Position numbers and translations under genes: made by a program | DNA from: CAXSEA01 sp964235675 | Lineage (GTDB): Bacteria; Armatimonadota; Armatimonadia; Armatimonadales; Capsulimonadaceae | NCBI GenBank assembly: GCA_964235675.1 | Contig: CAXSEA010000040.1 | Location: forward strand, 1 to 20,890 | Reading direction: 5' to 3' | Length of the DNA: 20,890 nt | Part shown: positions 20,467-20,890 of the stretch, piece by piece | Position numbering within the stretch: the stretch's first letter is position 1 | Layout of the letters: every line of letters begins with the position of its first letter | The notes under the pieces: model-generated | Database searches by the model: none | What the model was told of the DNA's origin: nothing | Seen by the model: only the letters and a program-made list of their open reading frames with translations

Positions 20467-20890
20467 GCCATTGCCGGCTCAGAGGTCTCGTCCGCGGTGC
20501 CTTTCAAAGGGTACGCGCCTTCCGACTGCGTCGAGGATGCCGAGCGCCCGACGCCGATATAGCGCAGGCCGTTCATCTCGATGCGTTTCGGGTCGTAGAG
20601 GTTGCGTCCGTCGAAGAGTAGATCACCCTTCATGTTGTCGGCGATACGGCGGATATTGAGCAGCTTAAACTCGTTCCACTCGGTCACGACCGCCAAAGCG
20701 TCTACGTCCTGCGCTACCTCATAGGCACTCTTGCAGTATACAACATCGTTTTCGGAAATGATTTCCATCGTATTCGGCATGGCGACCGGGTCATACACGC
20801 GGATATGCGCCCCAGACTTCACCAATGCTTGCACGATCTCGATGGCCTTGGAATCTCTAAGGTCGTCGGTGTTGCCTTTGAAGGCGAGTC
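20463..20890 (-). CDS. ugd: UDP-glucose 6-dehydrogenase, C-terminal part (5' end outside window)
   Basis: About 142 C-terminal residues are present; the gene runs off the window at base 20890. The first visible part, LAFKGNTDDLRDSKAIEI, matches the start of the C-terminal UDP-binding domain (family LAFKPNTDDLRDAP). VYDPVAMPN and DALAVVTEWNEFK follow, then LLFDGRNLYDPKRIEMNGLRYIGVGR, the usual C-terminal signature. The enzyme oxidises UDP-glucose to UDP-glucuronate with two NAD, feeding polysaccharide synthesis. A GDP-mannose dehydrogenase is less likely because the TEW and GRNLYDP motifs are of the UDP-glucose type. The last 30 residues are a variable tail. Confidence 0.9.
   Translation of the reverse strand, partial: LAFKGNTDDLRDSKAIEIVQALVKSGAHIRVYDPVAMPNTMEIISENDVVYCKSAYEVAQDVDALAVVTEWNEFKLLNIRRIADNMKGDLLFDGRNLYDPKRIEMNGLRYIGVGRSASSTQSEGAYPLKGTADETSEPAMA

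Overview
The window is a stretch of ordinary-looking bacterial chromosome, gene-dense and GC-rich. It holds 20 protein genes (two cut by the window edges) and one tRNA. No insertion sequence, prophage, CRISPR array or replication origin was seen, and no intergenic gap exceeds about 190 bases. LolA-like secreted proteins, TatC, a Thermus-like 7Fe ferredoxin and an archaeal-type phosphoglycerate mutase fit a diderm-like member of the Terrabacteria side of the tree (Armatimonadota would be my guess). That placement is inference, not proven by the sequence.

Layout. 1-705 (-) is the 5' part of rimO. 862-1833 (+) is a membrane-anchored, ComEC-type beta-lactamase-fold protein that has lost its metal ligands; it converges on a PhnP-like metallohydrolase at 1843-2613 (-). 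2716-4837 (+) is a sulfur-related cluster of an Rrf2 regulator, a MoeZ-type E1/rhodanese fusion and a small NIL-domain protein, closed by a perfect 24-bp inverted repeat that probably terminates both strands. 4919-9336 (-) carries a DUF5658-like membrane protein, tatC, two secreted proteins and nth. 9525-9758 (-) is a ferredoxin with its own promoter and terminator. 9858-14843 (-) reads, in transcription order, a TlpA-like thioredoxin, a small membrane protein, ribD, ribE and ribBA, with no ribH in view. An elongator tRNA-Met with a near-consensus promoter lies at 15024-15100, followed by a GNAT acetyltransferase and a two-gene chromate-transporter pair (+). apgM (-), a small membrane protein (+), purC (-), a GtrA-like protein (-) and the 3' end of a UDP-glucose dehydrogenase (-) complete the window.

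How the genes work together. The rib genes make riboflavin from GTP and ribulose 5-phosphate except for the lumazine synthase step. The Rrf2-MoeZ-NIL set looks like sulfur trafficking, with MoeZ supplying activated or persulfidic sulfur, but the carrier protein is not in the window. The ugd-gtrA end is polysaccharide or cell-envelope metabolism.

The least ordinary points are: the Rrf2-MoeZ-NIL operon; the dead-site MBL protein; terminator hairpins placed directly in front of ribBA and purC (one with a possible antiterminator strand, the other overlapping a promoter); and several starts with no Shine-Dalgarno but a -10 box immediately upstream, suggesting leaderless mRNAs. I did not find a wholly new system; the sulfur operon and the ribBA leader are the best candidates for something undescribed.
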